DNA from: SSEF01 sp964604195
GTDB lineage: Bacteria; Patescibacteriota; Minisyncoccia; Moranbacterales; UBA1568
Length of the DNA stretch: 47,930 nt
Assembly (NCBI GenBank): GCA_964604195.1
Contig: CAZRXW010000006.1
Coordinates: forward strand, 1-47,930
Reading direction: 5' to 3'
Under the pieces are notes generated by a model. That model saw only the letters and a list, made by a program, of their open reading frames with translations, made no database searches and was not told where the DNA came from. Shown here piece after piece: positions 7,336 to 16,228 of this stretch. Position numbers and translations under genes: made by a program. The first letter of the stretch is position 1; each line of letters starts with the position of its first letter.

Positions 7336-10300
7336 ATGTTTACTCATCTCCACGTCCACTCGCACTACTCGCTCCTGACCGCGCTCGTCACTCCTGAGGC
7401 ACTGGCCCAACGCGCCAAAGAACTTGGAATGACGAGTCTCGCTATCACCGATACCTCCGCTCTCTACGGTGCGATTGAGTTTTATCTCGCTGCTGAAAAA
7501 GCTGGCATCAAACCAATCATCGGTGCTGAAGTATGGGTAGCCAAAAACCTCCGGAGCAAAAATAATACCGCTGAAGACAGACGTCGTCATCAACTCGTTC
7601 TGCTGGCTCAAAATGAGATCGGTTATAAAAATCTGCTCAAAATTATTTCTATCGCCCAACTGGAGGGTTTTTACTACAAAGCCAGAACTGACAAAACCCT
7701 CCTCAAAGAATACGGGGGGGGAATTATTGCTTTGTCCGGATCCCTCCAAGGCGAGGTCCCTTCAGAAATTCTCTACGGCAACTATGAGCGAGCCAAACAA
7801 GTCGCTCTCGAATATCAAGCCATCTTTGGCAAAGACAATTTCTACCTCGAAATACAGCCCCATCTCGACTACGAAAACCAGCTCATGGCGAATCAAGGAC
7901 TCATCCAGCTCTCGCGAGAAACCGGTATTCCCCTCGTAGCTACCAATGACGTCCACTACCTCCACACAGAAGATGCTGCCACTCAGGATGTTCTCCTTGC
8001 TATTCGTGACAATAAAAAAGTAACTGATACGGAACGCTTCTCCATGAAGCAATTTGATCTCTCTTTTCGAAGTGAAGCAGAAATGCGCGAGCTCTTCAAG
8101 GATATCCCTGAAGCTATCGATCATACCGAAAAAATCGCCAGTGCCTGCGATGTCCATATTGAAATGGGAGAAAATCATCTACCATCTTTCCCTCTCCCTG
8201 AAGGACAGAGCGCTGATGAATACCTCCGGGAACTCTGCCTCGTTGGCTATGAGAAACGCTATCCCGAAGAAACGATTACCCCCGAACGTAAAGAGCGCAT
8301 GGATTATGAGCTCTCTATTATCAAAAAAACTGGGTTCGCTTCTTACTTCCTCATTGTGCAAGACTTCGTCAACTGGGCCAAAGGTCATGGAGTGGTGGTG
8401 GGGCCTGGCCGTGGGAGCGCTGCTGGCTCATTTGTCGCTTATCTCACCGGCATCACCAACCTCGACCCCATCAAATACGACCTTCTCTTTGAGCGATTTC
8501 TCAATCCCGAACGTATATCAATGCCCGACGTTGATATGGACTTTGCCGATATTCGTCGTGAAGACGTACTTGGTTATGTACGACAAAAATATGGTAGCGA
8601 TCACGTTGCCCAGATTATCACCTTTGGTACCATGGCTGCCCGTGGATCGATCCGTGATGTTGGTCGCGCCCTCGGTATCCCTCTCGAGCTCTGTGACAAA
8701 ACGGCCAAAATGATCCCTATGTTTACCTCTATTGAAGAGGCTATCGAGGGGGTGCCGGAATTTCAAGCTCACTACAACAGCTCAGCCGAAGTAAAACGGT
8801 TGGTTGATGCCGCCAAAAAAATTGAGGGGCTCGCGCGCCATGCCTCAATGCATGCGTGCGGGGTCGTGATCACCAAAGATCCGGTAACTGAATACACCCC
8901 CCTCCAGCGCGTTGCCGGGGGAGAATATGCTGTGGTTACTCAGTATGCTGCCAGTACCAAAGCCAATGCCGTAGAAAAAATTGGTCTACTCAAGATGGAC
9001 TTCCTTGGCCTCCGGAACCTCACGGTAATTGAAAATGCTCTCAATATTGCCCGAAAGCTTGGAAAGACTGTCCCCGATATCGAGAAACTCTCTCTGGATG
9101 ATGAGGCTACCTACAAAGTACTCCAGGAAGCCCATACAACAGGCGTATTCCAGCTCGAGTCCACTGGGATGAAACGCTATCTCAAACAGCTGAAGCCGAG
9201 CGTTTTCGAAGACATCATCGCTATGGTGGCCCTGTACCGACCGGGACCAATGGAATATATCCCCGACTTTATCGCTGGTAAGCATGGCGAAAAGAAAGTA
9301 GAGTATCTTCACCCAAAACTCGAACCAATTCTCAAAAATACCTATGGAGTAGCAGTCTATCAGGAACAACTCATGCAGATCGCCCGTGACCTCGCTGGAT
9401 TCACTCTTGGTGAAGCCGATGTTCTCCGTAAGGCGGTTGGAAAAAAAATTAAAGAACTTGTTGCTGAGCAGCGAGAGAAATTCATCGAGGGCTGCGTCAA
9501 AACTGGGGTAGGAAAAAGTGTCGGTGAAAAAGTATTCGCTTTCATTGAACCATTTGCTGGATATGGGTTTAACCGTTCCCACGCTGCTTGTTATGCCCTC
9601 ATTGGGTATCAGACCGCCTACCTCAAAGCTCACTACCCAGCCGAATTTATGGCTGCCCTCCTCACGGGTGATCAAGCCGACATCGATCGCGTCGCTATCG
9701 AGGTGCGGGAAGCTCGTGAGATTGGCCTCGAAGTTCTTCCTCCAGATGTAAATGAAAGCTTTCAGGATTTTGCTGTCATTGTTGGTGACGATGGCAAAGA
9801 GCGCATCCGCTTTGGACTCTCCGCTATCAAAAATGTTGGTGATGTGGCTGCCGAAGAAATCGTCGCCGAGCGGAAACGCAATGGAAAATACACTTCGCTC
9901 GAAAACTTTATGGAGCGCGTTCAAACTAAAGATCTCAATAAGCGAACCATGGAAGCCTTGGCAAAAGTGGGCGCTCTCTCAAGATTTGGTGAGACAAAAG
10001 CCATTCTTGAAAGTCTCGATACCATTCTTCATTACGGTAAAGATTCACGAGTCCTCAAGGAATCACATGGTGATAGCCTCTTTGGAACACTGCCTCTACC
10101 AGAAACAAAAATTAAACTTACATCCGCATCTCCCGCCACTGAACGAGAAAGACTTTCTTGGGAAAAGGAGCTTCTCGGACTCTATGTCTCCGGTCATCCA
10201 GTAAAAGAATACAACGTGTATTTCCGTCAGATCGCTACACCCATCCATGAGCTCGAAAAAGAACCGGACGGCAAAGTGGTAACGATCGGCGGCATCATCA

Positions 10301-10818
10301 CCAGCGTCAGAAAATCGCTCTCCAAAACCGGTCAAACACTCTACTTTGTTGGTATCGAGGACACCTCTGGTCGAGTAGAGCTCTTGGTATTTGGTAAAAC
10401 AGCCGAACGAGTATCCGGACTCCTCCTTGAGGATGAAATCGTTGAGGTAGATCTCAAGATTAATCACAAGGACGGTGCTCTCCGCATCTCTGCTGACGAT
10501 GTCCGCCGCGTCAAAGAACATACCGTAACACAGCATGAACGCATTACCATCACTCGAGCAAAATATACCTCGTCACCAACAAACCTCGTTGCCACCAAAA
10601 AAGCCCTCATCAGTTTTGCGACTGGGACAGACCCGAGCGCTGTAAGCGAACTCTCCAAAGTATTACGCGTCCTTCCTCCTGGTGACACCCAGATAAGCGT
10701 AAGAATCCTTGGCTCCACTATCCGTACCTCATTCATTATTATGCTTGATGAGGGTGTTAAGGCACGATTACAATCCGTCCCCAATGTAGAAAATATTATC
10801 GTCAAGAGCATCGAATAA
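7336..10818 (+). CDS. dnaE: DNA polymerase III alpha subunit
   Basis: Replicative polymerase, 1,160 residues, DnaE1-type architecture. An N-terminal PHP domain begins HLHVHSHYS (4-12); the second PHP motif reads AITDTSALYG where catalytically intact PHP domains have TDH, so one metal ligand seems lost. The polymerase core has VVGPGRGSAAGSFVAY, the catalytic PDVDMDFAD (about 396-404) and LLKMDFLGLRNL (third Asp, about 555). Tandem helix-hairpin-helix (about 820-870) and a C-terminal OB fold (TIGGIITSVRKSLSKTGQ, about 985 on) follow. No 3'-5' exonuclease domain. It is transcribed alone on the plus strand; mobile elements sit directly behind the stop codon. Confidence 0.97.
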   Translation: MFTHLHVHSHYSLLTALVTPEALAQRAKELGMTSLAITDTSALYGAIEFYLAAEKAGIKPIIGAEVWVAKNLRSKNNTAEDRRRHQLVLLAQNEIGYKNLLKIISIAQLEGFYYKARTDKTLLKEYGGGIIALSGSLQGEVPSEILYGNYERAKQVALEYQAIFGKDNFYLEIQPHLDYENQLMANQGLIQLSRETGIPLVATNDVHYLHTEDAATQDVLLAIRDNKKVTDTERFSMKQFDLSFRSEAEMRELFKDIPEAIDHTEKIASACDVHIEMGENHLPSFPLPEGQSADEYLRELCLVGYEKRYPEETITPERKERMDYELSIIKKTGFASYFLIVQDFVNWAKGHGVVVGPGRGSAAGSFVAYLTGITNLDPIKYDLLFERFLNPERISMPDVDMDFADIRREDVLGYVRQKYGSDHVAQIITFGTMAARGSIRDVGRALGIPLELCDKTAKMIPMFTSIEEAIEGVPEFQAHYNSSAEVKRLVDAAKKIEGLARHASMHACGVVITKDPVTEYTPLQRVAGGEYAVVTQYAASTKANAVEKIGLLKMDFLGLRNLTVIENALNIARKLGKTVPDIEKLSLDDEATYKVLQEAHTTGVFQLESTGMKRYLKQLKPSVFEDIIAMVALYRPGPMEYIPDFIAGKHGEKKVEYLHPKLEPILKNTYGVAVYQEQLMQIARDLAGFTLGEADVLRKAVGKKIKELVAEQREKFIEGCVKTGVGKSVGEKVFAFIEPFAGYGFNRSHAACYALIGYQTAYLKAHYPAEFMAALLTGDQADIDRVAIEVREAREIGLEVLPPDVNESFQDFAVIVGDDGKERIRFGLSAIKNVGDVAAEEIVAERKRNGKYTSLENFMERVQTKDLNKRTMEALAKVGALSRFGETKAILESLDTILHYGKDSRVLKESHGDSLFGTLPLPETKIKLTSASPATERERLSWEKELLGLYVSGHPVKEYNVYFRQIATPIHELEKEPDGKVVTIGGIITSVRKSLSKTGQTLYFVGIEDTSGRVELLVFGKTAERVSGLLLEDEIVEVDLKINHKDGALRISADDVRRVKEHTVTQHERITITRAKYTSSPTNLVATKKALISFATGTDPSAVSELSKVLRVLPPGDTQISVRILGSTIRTSFIIMLDEGVKARLQSVPNVENIIVKSIE

Positions 10819-10875
10819 ACTCTCGTCTTCTCTCCGCCCTCTAATCAATACCTTGGAAACGTTTTAGTTGAACCT

Positions 10876-11405
10876 CCCTGGGCTTACGCCCAGGGATTCC
10901 TCTTAGTCAAACAGCGTCGCTGTTTGTCCCGCATCCTGGCGTCCTTGATGCTCGATGTAACGTTCGATGATAGTATTGGAGATTCCCGTGGTAGAGACAA
11001 AGTAACCATCTGACCAAATACCGTCGGTGCCCCAGTAGACTTGTTTGAGGAACGGAAACTGCTCTTTGATCTTGCGTGAGGTGTTGGTCTTGATGAGACG
11101 GACGACGCTCCCAACGCTTATGGTTGGAGGAATGGACACGAGCAGGTGGACATGGTCTCTATCGTGGTTCCTTGTCTTGAAGAAGATTTGTGGATAGTGC
11201 TCAGGGATTTCGAGCAGTTTCCGCTTAAGGTACTTCCAGAGGCTAGCATTAATGACTTCTCGACGGTATTTGGTCGTGATGATGAGATGGTAGTCGCACT
11301 GGTAAAGCGCGTGGCTGATGCGATGATAGTCAGACATATGCCTCCAGTGTAGTACGGACGCTGCGGAGGCGGGAAGCGCGTTCATCCCTGGGCTGACGCC
11401 CAGGG
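10876..11405 (-). mobile_element. IS200/IS605-type element
   Basis: A 530-bp unit with the same hairpin at each end: CCCTGGGC/GCCCAGGG stems with loop TTAC at 10876-10895 and TGAC at 11386-11405. It encodes one HUH transposase. Subterminal hairpins rather than inverted repeats are the mark of IS200/IS605 elements. Exact cleavage sites cannot be fixed from one copy. Confidence 0.85.
10903..11337 (-). CDS. tnpA: IS200-like HUH (Y1) transposase
   Basis: The 144-residue protein starts at the ATG at 11337 (MSDYHRISHALYQCDYHLII); a longer frame runs upstream through the end hairpin and is unlikely. The HUH motif is the HVH in DHVHLLVSIPP, and the likely catalytic tyrosine is in the C-terminal helix (GISNTIIERYIEHQ). 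YHLIITTKYR at the N-terminus is typical of IS200 TnpA. Such enzymes move single-stranded DNA by peel-and-paste. No TnpB accompanies it. All family residues look intact, so it may be active. Confidence 0.93.
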   Translation of the reverse strand: MSDYHRISHALYQCDYHLIITTKYRREVINASLWKYLKRKLLEIPEHYPQIFFKTRNHDRDHVHLLVSIPPTISVGSVVRLIKTNTSRKIKEQFPFLKQVYWGTDGIWSDGYFVSTTGISNTIIERYIEHQGRQDAGQTATLFD

Positions 11406-11407
11406 GG

Positions 11408-12160
11408 TTAGAGACGCGCTAAACACTCCTCTCGCAAGGTACGATTAAATCTCTCTACATACGAATTGTCATTGGGTTTTCGTACCCGTGAGTGTCGATG
11501 GAGGATCTTGATCCGTTCGGTAAAGTGAGTGGAGAACTCGGGACCATGATCTGACTGGATACAACGAAACACAAACGAAGCCTCATCCTGTGCCCGTTTC
11601 AAAAACTCAATACTCTTCCTGGTGCTAATCCGATCCGCTGCCCAGGCATAGGTCCACCTTGAGTAAACATCGATTAGGGTGTAGACGTAGATTCTCTTTG
11701 TTTTACTCACCATGAGGTGAATAGTATCTACCATCACTAAATCCTCAGGAAAAGCCACGGAAGGACGCTCTACAGACAGATGAAGCCTCTTCCAGGGACT
11801 TCTCTTCTTGGTGAGACCAGCTCTATCAAGCGTGCGTTTAACGCTACTCAGACTCACCTCCACACCATCTTGTTTGAGATAGGCATGTGTGACTTCGCTA
11901 CAACGGTTGTACTGTTGCTTACATGCGATGATGGTATTAATCACTTCGTCAGAGAGTTCCTTAGGATGGTGTTTTGGACGAGAGGAACGTGTAGGAATAT
12001 CCCAAGCCCCAGAGGCGGGATACCTCTGGCACCACTTTGAGATGGTTCCCTTGGAGTATCCGAAGTATCTTGTGACTTCGGATACTGTTTTCCCCTGTCT
12101 GACCATCTCGCAGGCTCTGGCTCGAAGCCTGGGGAGGTGAGGGTTTGTGGTATATGCCAT
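11408..12160 (-). pseudogene. DDE transposase (integrase-core type), C-terminally truncated
   Basis: The 250-residue frame has an N-terminal helix-turn-helix (GKTVSEVTRYFGYSKGTISKW) and an rve-type catalytic core with all three acidic residues: MVDTIHL, QSDHGPEF and the glutamate of YVERFNRTLREE. Related IS481/IS3-type transposases continue for roughly 40-60 residues beyond this point. Here the frame stops at a TAA three bases before the IS200-like hairpin, so the C-terminus has been lost. The start (ATG at 12160) lies 48 bp inside the right inverted repeat. Family assignment (IS481-like) is tentative. Confidence 0.75.
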
Positions 12161-12238
12161 AGCTGGAAATGCCTCATTAAAAAAGCTAACGGATTAGTGT
12201 AGCAGGTGTTTCCAAGGTATTGAACCATAACGTCTCTC

Positions 12239-12267
12239 TTGACCATATATACATCTTGTGGTATTTT
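12239..12267 (+). promoter_or_regulatory. miaA promoter
   Basis: TTGACC (12239-12244) and TATTTT (12262-12267) are 17 bp apart, 28 bases before the miaA ATG. The -35 begins 16 bases outside the IS inverted repeat, so the insertion left this promoter intact. Confidence 0.55.
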
Positions 12268-12294
12268 TATATTCTGTGATTTTTTGACTTTACT

Positions 12295-13191
12295 ATGTTT
12301 CCTCATCAATCCATTATCGTTATCGTTGGACCTACTGCGGCAGGAAAATCAGACCTCGCTGTCGCTCTTGCTGAACGCCTCAATGGTGAGATTATTTCTG
12401 TCGACAGTCGCCAAGTCTATCGTGGCATGGATATTGGCACCGGGAAAATTACTCGCGAAGAAATGCGAGGGATTCGCCATCACCTTATTGATATTGCCAA
12501 TCCAAAAATCGAATACAATGTTTCTCACTTCCTCCGAGACGTCACTGCAGCTATCCAAGATATTCAATCTCGTGGTACACAAGTCATCATTTGTGGTGGG
12601 AGTACTTTTTGGATAGAAACACTCCTTTTTGGCATCAATCTTCCTAAGGTTGCGCCAGACAAGGCCTTCCGTGAAAAATGGGGTCTGAAGAGCAAAAGCG
12701 AACTCATGGGCTACCTCAAAAGACTCGACCCAGAGCGAGCTAAAACCGTCGACAACAATAATCGTCTGAGAATTCTTCGGGCTATCGAAATTGCCAAAGC
12801 GCTCGGTAAAGTTCCAGAGCTCCCTCAGGCAACCTTTGATATACATCGTTTCACTATCATCGGACTCAATCCCCCAGTCGAAGAACTCAACCAAAAGATC
12901 CGAACCCGCCTCAAGGCTCGAATGAAGGCCGGGATGCTTGAAGAAGTTATTAGGCTCAATCGAAGTGGAGTAAGTTTTGAACGTCTAGAAAGTTTTGGAC
13001 TCGAATACCGCGCTCTTACCAAACATCTCCAAGGAAAACTCACTCTCGACGAGGTGAATGAGACGCTTCCTTACGACATTATTCACTATGCTAAACGCCA
13101 ACGATCCTCTCTGCGCCGTCTTGAAAAACGTGGTGCCATCATTCATTGGGTTCAAAATGCCGAAGCAGCACACGCGCTGCTCAAGCAATAA
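12295..13191 (+). CDS. miaA: tRNA dimethylallyltransferase
   Basis: MiaA transfers a dimethylallyl group to A37 of tRNAs reading UNN codons. The 298-residue protein has the P-loop GPTAAGKS (12-19), the substrate motif ISVDSRQVYRGMDIGTGK, and GIRHHLIDI, then the GGSTFWIETLLFG segment (family: GGTGLY). The C-terminal swinging domain ends with DIIHYAKRQRSSLRRL (family: tRrYAKRQ.tWfr). The family Thr in GGTGLY is Ser here and Tyr is Trp, a conservative but notable change. The tRNA-Ser in this window reads AGY codons and would not be a target. Confidence 0.95.
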   Translation: MFPHQSIIVIVGPTAAGKSDLAVALAERLNGEIISVDSRQVYRGMDIGTGKITREEMRGIRHHLIDIANPKIEYNVSHFLRDVTAAIQDIQSRGTQVIICGGSTFWIETLLFGINLPKVAPDKAFREKWGLKSKSELMGYLKRLDPERAKTVDNNNRLRILRAIEIAKALGKVPELPQATFDIHRFTIIGLNPPVEELNQKIRTRLKARMKAGMLEEVIRLNRSGVSFERLESFGLEYRALTKHLQGKLTLDEVNETLPYDIIHYAKRQRSSLRRLEKRGAIIHWVQNAEAAHALLKQ

Positions 13192-13234
13192 CTAGGTCTC
13201 AATCACGACTCAAGGAGTCATCAAATTTTGACCA

Positions 13235-13633
13235 TTAGAAAAAGAGGAAGGACATGATATATCCTATAAAGAAGAGTCCTGCAAAAAGACTTATCCAGAA
13301 CACTGTCTTATTCATAGTTGAATAGACAACACTTCGTTTCACTACATTAAAATCTTCCTGGCTACTATATTCTGGTTGAGAAGAAATAAATACTCCTTTT
13401 TCTGGATGTCGCTCCTTGATAAAATGAACTACCGATACAATGCCGCCTCGCATCGTCAATACCTCCAGTACATACTCCTCACGAACATCATCTTGACCAT
13501 GGGTCATGGTAACTGCTTGATATACTTTGCTGTCAAAAATGAGTTTCTTTGCAAAGAGTTCTTTACTCAGCGCTATAGCCAAATCTCGAGTTGGACAGTT
13601 ACACGCCAAACGAAAAAGATGGTAGTGCATCAT
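13235..13633 (-). CDS. membrane-anchored CutA1-like protein
   Basis: This 132-residue protein resembles the CutA1/PII fold in its first 100 residues: a CxCPTRDLAIALSKELFAKKL start, then EEYVLEVLT in the position of the CutA EYxLxxKT strand, then FIKERHPEKG in the position of the CutA IKxxHPYexP motif. The YE and P of that last motif are missing. A hydrophobic C-terminal segment (about 110-132, FWISLFAGLFFIGYIMSFLF) should anchor it in the membrane. It starts 1 base after the gatB stop, at the end of the thyA-to-gatB run. CutA1 proteins are trimeric and linked to metal tolerance; a role here is unproven. Confidence 0.5.
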   Translation of the reverse strand: MMHYHLFRLACNCPTRDLAIALSKELFAKKLIFDSKVYQAVTMTHGQDDVREEYVLEVLTMRGGIVSVVHFIKERHPEKGVFISSQPEYSSQEDFNVVKRSVVYSTMNKTVFWISLFAGLFFIGYIMSFLFF

Positions 13634-13634
13634 A

Positions 13635-15110
13635 CTATATCAACTTTTGTTTCAGGATTTCTGAGACCATCTGAGGATTGGCCTTCCCCTTTGTTTCCTT
13701 CATCACCTGACCGATAAGATACTGGAAAGCATTTTGTTTACCAGCTTTAAAGTCAGCAACAGACTGCGCGTTACTCCCGAGAATAGTATCAACGATGGTT
13801 TCGAGCTCGCCCGCATCACTCATCTGTGCCAAGTTCAGTCGGTCAATAATATGCGATGGATCACTATCGCCATCTGCTCCCTTGAGCATTTCTTTAAGAA
13901 CAGTCTGGGCGGCGCTGGAATTGATCTTACCATCAGCTACGGTGGCAATAAACTCGGCATAATTTTCTGGAGCAATAGAAAGGGTCTGTATCCCTCGTTC
14001 TTCACCAAGATATTTTCGCACTTCGGTAATAAAGTAATTGGCAGCAAGCTTCACCATACGACCAAGCTCTGCATGACTTTCCCCGCCATCTATCTTGGCT
14101 CCGAGCTCGCTCACGACTGCCTCAAAATAAGCTGCCATCTCTTTATCATCAATCAAAATAATAGCATCAGCTTCAGGCAGTCCATACTCTGTCATAAATC
14201 GATGGAGCTTGGCATCGGGAAGCTCAGGGAGATCAGCCTTGAGCCTTTCTACATCCGCTTGAGTAAAGAGAAAAGCAGGAATATCAGGCTCGGGGAAATA
14301 GCGGTAGTCATGAGCCGATTCTTTCTTGCGCTGTGAAACAGTGATTCCTCGCCCCTCATCCCAGCCTCTCGTTTCTTGAATAATTTTTTCACCATTCTCG
14401 AGCGCCTCAATTTGTCGTTTGATCTCATATTCAATCGATCGTTCTACTGAACGGAAAGAATTGAGATTTTTAACTTCTACTTTGGTCCCCGACAAACGAT
14501 CTTCTCCCACTTTATGAAGTGAAATATTTACTTCACAACGCATTTGCCCCTTCTCCATATCAGCATCAGATACTTCGAGATAGCGAAGGATCTGACGGAG
14601 CTTTTGACAAAAAACCCGAGCATCTTTTGCTGTGGAAAAATCTGGCTCGGTGACCAGTTCCATAAGAGGCACTCCCGCACGATTATAGTCAACCAGGGTA
14701 TAATCAGCCGCTTCTGGATGGGTAAGCTTCCCCGTGTCCTCTTCGAGGTGAATGCGGGTGATACGAAAAGGCTTGCCGTCGATTTCCATAACTCCCCACT
14801 CACAGAATGGCTCATCATACTGTGAAATCTGATACCCTTTGGGAAGGTCGGGATAAAAATAATTTTTCCGATCAAATTTGGATCTCAGCCTAAGGGCGCA
14901 ATTAAGTGCCAGTCCCACTTTTTGTACCGCCTCAATCGCTTTAGCATTAGGGACTGGAAGCGCTCCTGGTTGCGCCGTGCAGACCTGGCAAATATTCACA
15001 TTGGGAGTTGTCTCTAGTCCAAGGCCATTTTTGCAGGAGCAAAACATCTTGGAAGCCGTCTTAAGCTCCGCATGCACTTCCATCCCTATTGTTGCTTCGT
15101 AGTTTGTCAT
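13635..15110 (-). CDS. gatB: aspartyl/glutamyl-tRNA amidotransferase subunit B
   Basis: GatB binds misacylated Glu-tRNA(Gln) or Asp-tRNA(Asn) and activates the acyl group for amidation. The 491-residue frame has the family start YEATIGMEVHAELKTASKMFC, the conserved YPDLPKGYQISQYDEP, GVPLMELVTEPDF and MRCEVNISL segments, and the C-terminal YqeY-like tail ending MKETKGKANPQMVSEIL. Three of the usual zinc-site cysteines are visible (CSCKNG, CQVC). It sits 6 bases after dut, away from gatC-gatA at 22.7-24.4 kb, so the complex is encoded in two operons. Confidence 0.97.
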   Translation of the reverse strand: MTNYEATIGMEVHAELKTASKMFCSCKNGLGLETTPNVNICQVCTAQPGALPVPNAKAIEAVQKVGLALNCALRLRSKFDRKNYFYPDLPKGYQISQYDEPFCEWGVMEIDGKPFRITRIHLEEDTGKLTHPEAADYTLVDYNRAGVPLMELVTEPDFSTAKDARVFCQKLRQILRYLEVSDADMEKGQMRCEVNISLHKVGEDRLSGTKVEVKNLNSFRSVERSIEYEIKRQIEALENGEKIIQETRGWDEGRGITVSQRKKESAHDYRYFPEPDIPAFLFTQADVERLKADLPELPDAKLHRFMTEYGLPEADAIILIDDKEMAAYFEAVVSELGAKIDGGESHAELGRMVKLAANYFITEVRKYLGEERGIQTLSIAPENYAEFIATVADGKINSSAAQTVLKEMLKGADGDSDPSHIIDRLNLAQMSDAGELETIVDTILGSNAQSVADFKAGKQNAFQYLIGQVMKETKGKANPQMVSEILKQKLI

Positions 15111-15116
15111 AATTGC

Positions 15117-15542
15117 CTAGTGTACACCGGTACTACCAAAACGTCCATCCCCTCGGCTGGTCTCATCGAGCTCAGCAACTTCCTCTACTTCCGGGTGCTC
15201 GACTTTTTGGATAAGCAGCTGAGCAATTTTCTGTCCTACCTTGATTTCAAAACTTTCTTGACCCAAATTCACAAGTCCTACCAAATACTCCCCTCGATAA
15301 CCGCTGTCAATTACCCCACCAAGTACTTTGACTCCAAATTTATGTGATACACCGCTCTTATCCCACACCAGAGCTACGTAACCTTCAGGAAGAGCCATAG
15401 CAATCCCTGTCGGTACTGAGACTCGTTCTCCTGGTTTGAGGGTAAGTTCAGCGACTGAATAAAGATCCATCCCGGCGTCCCCTGGATGAGCAAAATTTGG
15501 AAGCTTAGCCTCCGGATAAAGTTTTTTGGCAAAAATTTTCAT
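15117..15542 (-). CDS. dut: dUTP diphosphatase
   Basis: dUTPase hydrolyses dUTP to dUMP and pyrophosphate, protecting DNA from uracil and feeding ThyA. The five trimeric-dUTPase motifs are all present in 141 residues: PGDAGMDLYS; WDKSGVSHK; GGVIDSGYRGEY (catalytic Asp); GQKIAQLLI; and the C-terminal GRFGSTG arm. Its start overlaps the tmk stop by 4 bases (ATGA type), and gatB follows 6 bases on. Confidence 0.96.
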   Translation of the reverse strand: MKIFAKKLYPEAKLPNFAHPGDAGMDLYSVAELTLKPGERVSVPTGIAMALPEGYVALVWDKSGVSHKFGVKVLGGVIDSGYRGEYLVGLVNLGQESFEIKVGQKIAQLLIQKVEHPEVEEVAELDETSRGDGRFGSTGVH

Positions 15543-16228
15543 AATATTTCATGTATAGTATTCCATATTTTTTCAGCAATCACTTCCCGCGAAAGTAATT
15601 CACCTTTTTTCGTACATTCAATCTTGGTCCAACTATTGAGTTTCTTAACCAATTTGAGAGCATTAGCGCGACTTTCGGCTAGATGTTTAATGTTTGTTTC
15701 AGCGAGATCTTTTTGTCTTTTCTTAAGATATACCTTTGATCGTTGTTTCGTCTCTCCCTGCAAGAGTTTTTGAGCTATATCAATCGGAACATCAAGGTAT
15801 ACGATAAGGTCCGGTCTCGGGATACCAAACACATGATGTTCAAGTTGATCAAGCCATTCAAGAAACAACTTCTGTTTCTTTGGATCAGTTATTTTTCCTC
15901 CTTGATGGATTTGATTGGCACTTGCATACCGATCAAGCACTACCACATACCCCTTCTTGAGCCAGTTTTCAATTTTTTGCTTCGATTCAAACCGATCAGC
16001 AGCATACAAAACCGACGCGATATAAGGATCAATCCCAATAAAATCACCACACTCTCCCGCCAAACACCTCCCAATAAGAGCACCAAAAAAATTATTCTCG
16101 TACTGTGGAAAATCGAGAATTGCTACTCTATAACCCTCCTCTTTCAGTCGGGCAATGAGAAGTCGCGTCTGGGTCGCCTTGCCCGATCCATCGCTTCCAT
16201 CCAGTACAATTAACTTTCCTTTTTTCAT
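15539..16228 (-). CDS. tmk: thymidylate kinase
   Basis: Thymidylate kinase phosphorylates dTMP to dTDP. The 229-residue protein has the P-loop DGSDGSGKATQ (9-19), the DRY motif VVLDRYASANQIHQGGK, and PDLIVYLDVP before the lid region. The family lysine/arginine-rich lid (KQRSKVYLKKRQKD) is present. The GK-A-T P-loop and the SANQIHQ version of the substrate motif are less common than the GKTT and S-x-x-YQG forms of model bacteria. Overlaps both neighbours by 4 bases, so translation is probably coupled. Confidence 0.9.
   Translation of the reverse strand: MKKGKLIVLDGSDGSGKATQTRLLIARLKEEGYRVAILDFPQYENNFFGALIGRCLAGECGDFIGIDPYIASVLYAADRFESKQKIENWLKKGYVVVLDRYASANQIHQGGKITDPKKQKLFLEWLDQLEHHVFGIPRPDLIVYLDVPIDIAQKLLQGETKQRSKVYLKKRQKDLAETNIKHLAESRANALKLVKKLNSWTKIECTKKGELLSREVIAEKIWNTIHEIL

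Larger units (their letters stand above)
10845..12223. mobile_element. DDE-transposase insertion sequence with nested IS200-like element
   Basis: Perfect 16-bp inverted repeats bound the region: TCAATACCTTGGAAAC at 10845-10860 and its complement at 12208-12223. Inside are a DDE transposase gene (minus) and an IS200-like element placed 15 bp from the left repeat. Subtracting the inner element leaves about 850 bp, too little for a full-length transposase gene, so some of the outer element was lost. I see no convincing target-site duplication next to the repeats. It occupies the dnaE-miaA gap and breaks no chromosomal gene. Confidence 0.8.

Noticed and set aside
8986..9924. Long antisense open frame (312 codons) opposite dnaE
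   Set aside because: It lies wholly inside a conserved polymerase core, has no ribosome-binding site and looks like low-complexity antisense translation.
10876..11405. REP/RAYT system from the paired hairpins
   Set aside because: Only two hairpins are seen and both mark the ends of one element; no dispersed copies elsewhere in the window.
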